Shown here in pieces: positions 19,741 to 22,065 of a DNA stretch of 22,065 nucleotides. Within the stretch, counting starts at the first letter, position 1, and each line of letters opens with the position of its first letter. The notes below the pieces were generated by a model. That model searched no databases, was not told where the DNA came from, and saw nothing but the letters and a program-made list of their open reading frames with translations. Position numbers and translations under genes: made by a program. Source of the stretch: JABCPE02 sp963509715 (GTDB lineage: Bacteria > Bacteroidota > Bacteroidia > Flavobacteriales > Weeksellaceae); the NCBI GenBank assembly GCA_963509715.1, contig CAUPCB010000027.1:1-22065 (forward strand), written 5' to 3'.

Positions 19741-20003
19741 TGATTTTCCAAAGATAAAATTTCTTTATGTAAAATATTTAAAAACAAATCTTTGTCTGAT
19801 GTAGAGAGTGCTTTTGTCTCTAAAGAAAGACCATAATCCAAATCCCATTTGATTTTCATGGTTTTTTCCATGAAATTGAAATAAAAAATATCCGCTTCGG
19901 GAGCCATTATGTATTCTAAAAAGGTGAATTCTTGTAGATTTTTGAGGTGTTCCATCAGTTTTAGAAATACTTCATGGGTAATGTTGTCCAGTGGTTTATT
20001 CAT
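19737..20003 (-). CDS. Small acidic protein, copy B of a duplicated gene
   Basis: An 88-residue cytosolic protein of unknown function, identical to the copy at 21240-21500 at about 70 of 83 aligned residues. The shared centre includes KNLQEFTFLEYIMAPEADIF and KIKWDLDYGL. The start was set at the ATG at 20001-20003 because that is where copy A starts. The frame is open further upstream to an ATG at 20033, but those extra codons (MVFKNLEKES) are a leftover of the neighbouring DUF6138-like gene. The C-terminus (SLENQ) differs from that of copy A (FLI). The stop codon overlaps the start of the membrane-protein gene (ATGA). Confidence 0.75.
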   Translation of the reverse strand: MNKPLDNITHEVFLKLMEHLKNLQEFTFLEYIMAPEADIFYFNFMEKTMKIKWDLDYGLSLETKALSTSDKDLFLNILHKEILSLENQ

Positions 20004-20006
20004 ACT

Positions 20007-20054
20007 TTCTTTTTCCAAATTTTTGAATACCATATCAAACCGCGCCGAGGTAAT
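20007..20054 (-). pseudogene. 16-codon remnant of a DUF6138-like gene
   Basis: Reading on the minus strand gives ITSARFDMVFKNLEKE, against ITSAQFDMVFKNLAKE in the intact gene at 21509-22065, with matching DNA as well. Homology stops on both sides. It is joined in frame, one codon before the start, to copy B of the small gene, which marks a deletion after a module duplication. Confidence 0.8.
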
Positions 20055-20180
20055 TCTATGGTAATATTTAACTTGATATATTTGATTTCTTATTTTGTTT
20101 TTTAGGTTAAAAAATTTGTTCTCAAAATCAGAGACAAAGATAATGATTAGTAATTAACCATCTTCTTCTGTCATTATGTA

Positions 20181-20210
20181 TTGAGCATTAAAAATTAATC
20201 CTTACATTTG
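20181..20210 (+). promoter_or_regulatory. Promoter of the DUF4434-like lipoprotein gene
   Basis: TTG (20181-20183), a 19-nt spacer and TACATTTG (20203-20210) form a full consensus match. The -7 element ends only 6 nt before the ATG at 20217, so the transcript should start at or within a few bases of the start codon. Confidence 0.7.
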
Positions 20211-20216
20211 TGCTCT

Positions 20217-21254
20217 ATGAAGAAGTTTTTATCCTTAATCCTAAGTAGTATCTTGCTGCTAAGTGCTTGTAATAGAGCTAGTACAGAAGAGCAAACATCC
20301 TCTATTAGTAAAGAACCTCCTTATCTTACAGGAACTTTTGTCCAGCTTTTTGGTAAAAATGATTGGACAGTTTCCCAATGGGAAAAGTTTTTTTCTGAAC
20401 TTAAAGAATTAAAAATCAATACGGTAATCGTGCAATATACCGCTTTCAAGAATGCGTATAATGACATTACTTGGTTTGATTCGGCTAATACTTTCACTTC
20501 TCAGAAGAGCCGTCTTACCTTAGCGCGACTCTTTGAGGCAGCACAAAAACAAGGCATAGAAGTGCATATAGGGCTTCACTTTGATGAGACTTATTGGCAG
20601 AACCAAACAAACAGGGCTTGGCTTCAGCTTAATGCTCAGCGATGTATAGAATTGGCTAGAGAAATTAATTCAAAGTTCGGGAATCATCCTGCTTTCAAAG
20701 GTTGGTATATACCTCACGAACCAGAGCCTTATGCCTATAATTCTGATGAAAAGATGGTGCTTTTTAGGGATGTGTTTGTAAATCCTATTGCCGATGCACT
20801 TCACAGCTGGGGTGGTAAGCCTGTTTCTATAGCGGCTTTTTGGAATAGCAAACTTACTTCTCCTAATCAGTTACAGCATTTTATGGCAGAATTAGCCAAA
20901 AGCCACCTGCAAATCATTATGTTACAAGATGGAGTAGGGGCTAAGCATGTAACGCTTGACCAATTGAATACTTATTATCAAAGTGCTCAAAAAGGACTTT
21001 TTGAAGAAAACAAAAACTACAAAGGAGCTTTCTGGACTGATTTGGAAACCTTTTATTCACCTACGGGGGAGTATCCTTTTACGCCTGCATCCTTTGACAG
21101 GGTGAAACAACAACTTTCCATAGAAACAGCGCTTCCTAAGGTAAGTAAAGCTGTCTCCTTCCAGTATTATGATGATATGAGTACGCTAAGCCCTCACAAG
21201 GCGCAAGCACAAGCGCTGAGAGAAGCTTATAAAAAATGGTTAAATCAGAAATAA
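20217..21254 (+). CDS. Lipoprotein with a DUF4434-like TIM-barrel (glycoside-hydrolase-like) domain
   Basis: A 345-residue lipoprotein. The start is the ATG at 20217, since MKKFLSLILSSILLLSAC is a clean lipoprotein signal (lipidated Cys18); the in-frame TTG at 20208 lies in the promoter. The mature part follows a TIM-barrel pattern of strands and helices: GTFVQLFGKNDWTVSQWEKF, then LKINTVIVQYTAFKNA, HIGLHFDETYW, FKGWYIPHEPEP, SIAAFWN, IIMLQDGVG and FWTDLETFY. The acidic residues at strand ends (HEPEP, DLETF, QDGVG) sit where glycoside hydrolases of this clan have catalytic or binding residues. DUF4434 is a domain of unknown specificity. Base composition is less AT-rich than the neighbouring cassette genes. 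Its last 15 bp overlap the convergent small gene. Confidence 0.82.
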   Translation: MKKFLSLILSSILLLSACNRASTEEQTSSISKEPPYLTGTFVQLFGKNDWTVSQWEKFFSELKELKINTVIVQYTAFKNAYNDITWFDSANTFTSQKSRLTLARLFEAAQKQGIEVHIGLHFDETYWQNQTNRAWLQLNAQRCIELAREINSKFGNHPAFKGWYIPHEPEPYAYNSDEKMVLFRDVFVNPIADALHSWGGKPVSIAAFWNSKLTSPNQLQHFMAELAKSHLQIIMLQDGVGAKHVTLDQLNTYYQSAQKGLFEENKNYKGAFWTDLETFYSPTGEYPFTPASFDRVKQQLSIETALPKVSKAVSFQYYDDMSTLSPHKAQAQALREAYKKWLNQK

Positions 21255-21500
21255 AATTTCTTTATTTAAAATATTTAAAAATAAATCTCTGTCCGCTGTA
21301 GAGAGCGACTCTGTTTCTAGAAAAAGACCATAATCCAAATCCCATTTGATTTTCACGGTTTTTTCCATGAAATTGAAATAAAAAATATCCGCTTCTGGTG
21401 CCATTATGTATTCTAAAAAGGTGAATTCTTGTAGGTTTTTGAGGCGTTCTGTCAGTTTTAGAAATTCTTCATGAGTAATACTCTCTAGTGATTTATTCAT
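21240..21500 (-). CDS. Small acidic protein, copy A of a duplicated gene
   Basis: An 86-residue cytosolic protein, paralogous to the 19737 gene (about 70 of 83 aligned residues identical), differing mainly in the N-terminal third and at the C-terminal end. It starts 8 bp after the stop codon of the DUF6138-like gene and is likely co-transcribed with it. Its last codons and stop overlap the final 15 bp of the convergent DUF4434-like gene. Compared with copy B, the last codons are changed (FLI instead of SLENQ) and the downstream membrane-protein partner gene is missing. The family is not recognised. Confidence 0.75.
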   Translation of the reverse strand: MNKSLESITHEEFLKLTERLKNLQEFTFLEYIMAPEADIFYFNFMEKTVKIKWDLDYGLFLETESLSTADRDLFLNILNKEILFLI

Positions 21501-21508
21501 GTCTTATT

Positions 21509-22065
21509 TTATATCTTTTTCTTCCATTGTTTGCCGTAGATAGCATAGTAAATCTCTTCTTCATAGAATTTATAAAAGCCGTGAGTTTCTTTTTTAGAAG
21601 CAAAAAAGGCTTCTTTTTCTTTGAGGAAACTAACTAAAAGCTGTTTTTTCTCTGGATTTTCCATTTCTTTTGCTAAATTCTTGAATACCATATCAAACTG
21701 TGCAGAGGTAATCCCTTGACAGATAAGCGGTAAGGATTTTTCATTCACTCCATAGCGGTCAATCAGGGCGCTTATGAAGTATTTATGCACCATCTGATGC
21801 TCATCATCCAATAGCTCAAAATACTTGCTTACTAGTGGGAAATACTCTTCACCAACCAGACCTAAACCAAAGACTGCATAACTGCCAGGCATACCGCTTT
21901 TTTCTTCATCATCTGCATCAGTATAGTACTGGGATTCTTTCATAGCAACCTCGGTATAGGCTACAAGTTTAGGGCGTAATTCTTCATACTGTAAGGCTTG
22001 GGCAAAAAAGCGATGAGTAGATGATTTAGCAATGCCTTTGATGTCCAAAAACTGCTTAGGTGCTT
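21509..22065 (-). CDS. DUF6138-like protein, C-terminal part (partial at right edge)
   Basis: The reading frame is open from the right edge, so the N-terminus is outside the window. A TTG at 22046-22048 is in frame but is preceded by open codons (APKQF), so it is not accepted as the start. The 185 visible residues are helical and acidic, with the stretch YAVFGLGLVGEEYFPLVSKY followed by DDEHQMVHKYFISALIDRYG and the basic end YAIYGKQWKKKI. This resembles DUF6138, a family of unknown function often found with SMI1-type and other immunity-like genes; the assignment is from recall of the family pattern. Eight bases separate its stop from copy A of the small gene. A short segment of it is duplicated at 20007-20054. 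Confidence 0.6.
   Translation of the reverse strand, partial: APKQFLDIKGIAKSSTHRFFAQALQYEELRPKLVAYTEVAMKESQYYTDADDEEKSGMPGSYAVFGLGLVGEEYFPLVSKYFELLDDEHQMVHKYFISALIDRYGVNEKSLPLICQGITSAQFDMVFKNLAKEMENPEKKQLLVSFLKEKEAFFASKKETHGFYKFYEEEIYYAIYGKQWKKKI

Noticed and set aside
20004..20033. ATG at 20033 as the start of small gene copy B
   Set aside because: The ten extra codons are the scar of the DUF6138-like gene; copy A starts at the equivalent of 20003. Use of the upstream ATG cannot be fully excluded.
20208..20216. TTG start giving a nine-base longer DUF4434-like protein
   Set aside because: The TTG is part of the TACATTTG promoter element, and the lipoprotein signal peptide begins cleanly at the ATG at 20217.
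22046..22048. TTG as the start of the DUF6138-like gene
   Set aside because: The frame continues open (APKQF) to the window edge, so the gene is simply cut by the edge.

Overview
The window looks like the chromosome of a low-GC Bacteroidota, most likely a flavobacterium of the Chryseobacterium/Riemerella group. The grounds are promoter elements of the Bacteroidota type (TTG, 19 nt, TAnnTTTG), a type IX secretion (T9SS) type A C-terminal sorting domain, many secreted proteins and lipoproteins, and A-rich start regions without clear Shine-Dalgarno sequences. This placement is inferred from sequence features, not from a search.

Left part (1-9793), mostly conserved chromosome. It holds feoA and the 5' part of feoB on the minus strand behind a promoter with a possible metal-repressor operator, then folC, two tandem tRNA-Val(TAC) genes, a secreted membrane protein with SHOCT-like C-terminal repeats, and a large secreted MORN/YwqK-like repeat protein. 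A minus-strand prc (tail-specific protease) and mscS pair follows, then divergent surE and a small outer-membrane beta-barrel protein that ends in a strong terminator.

Middle part (9829-14801), an accessory island and the most unusual stretch. It is very AT-rich and packed with short, mutually unrelated genes: one SMI1/KNR4-like gene on the minus strand and about nine small secreted, lipoprotein, membrane or acidic soluble proteins on the plus strand. The genes are joined by recurring leader/spacer repeats and a 159-bp direct repeat. It also holds a gene split by an in-frame TGA, a truncated lipoprotein and a 29-bp inverted repeat inside a coding region. It reads like a polyimmunity or cassette array that grows by recombination between leaders. 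No toxin or recombinase gene lies in the window. The island ends at a hairpin terminator next to tRNA-Met(CAT).

Right part (14930-22065). A minus-strand group encodes a 678-residue T9SS cargo protein, an 83-residue Pro-rich membrane-anchored protein and a TlpA-like thioredoxin protein. Next come a DUF4298 protein, a membrane protein translationally coupled to a small acidic protein, a DUF4434-type TIM-barrel lipoprotein on the plus strand, a second copy of the small acidic protein, and a partial DUF6138-like gene at the right edge. The two copies of the small gene flank the lipoprotein gene, and the left copy still carries a 16-codon scar of the DUF6138-like gene, which shows a module duplication followed by deletion. 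DUF4298, DUF6138 and SMI1 families often occur around polymorphic toxins, so this end may also belong to an immunity-type region.
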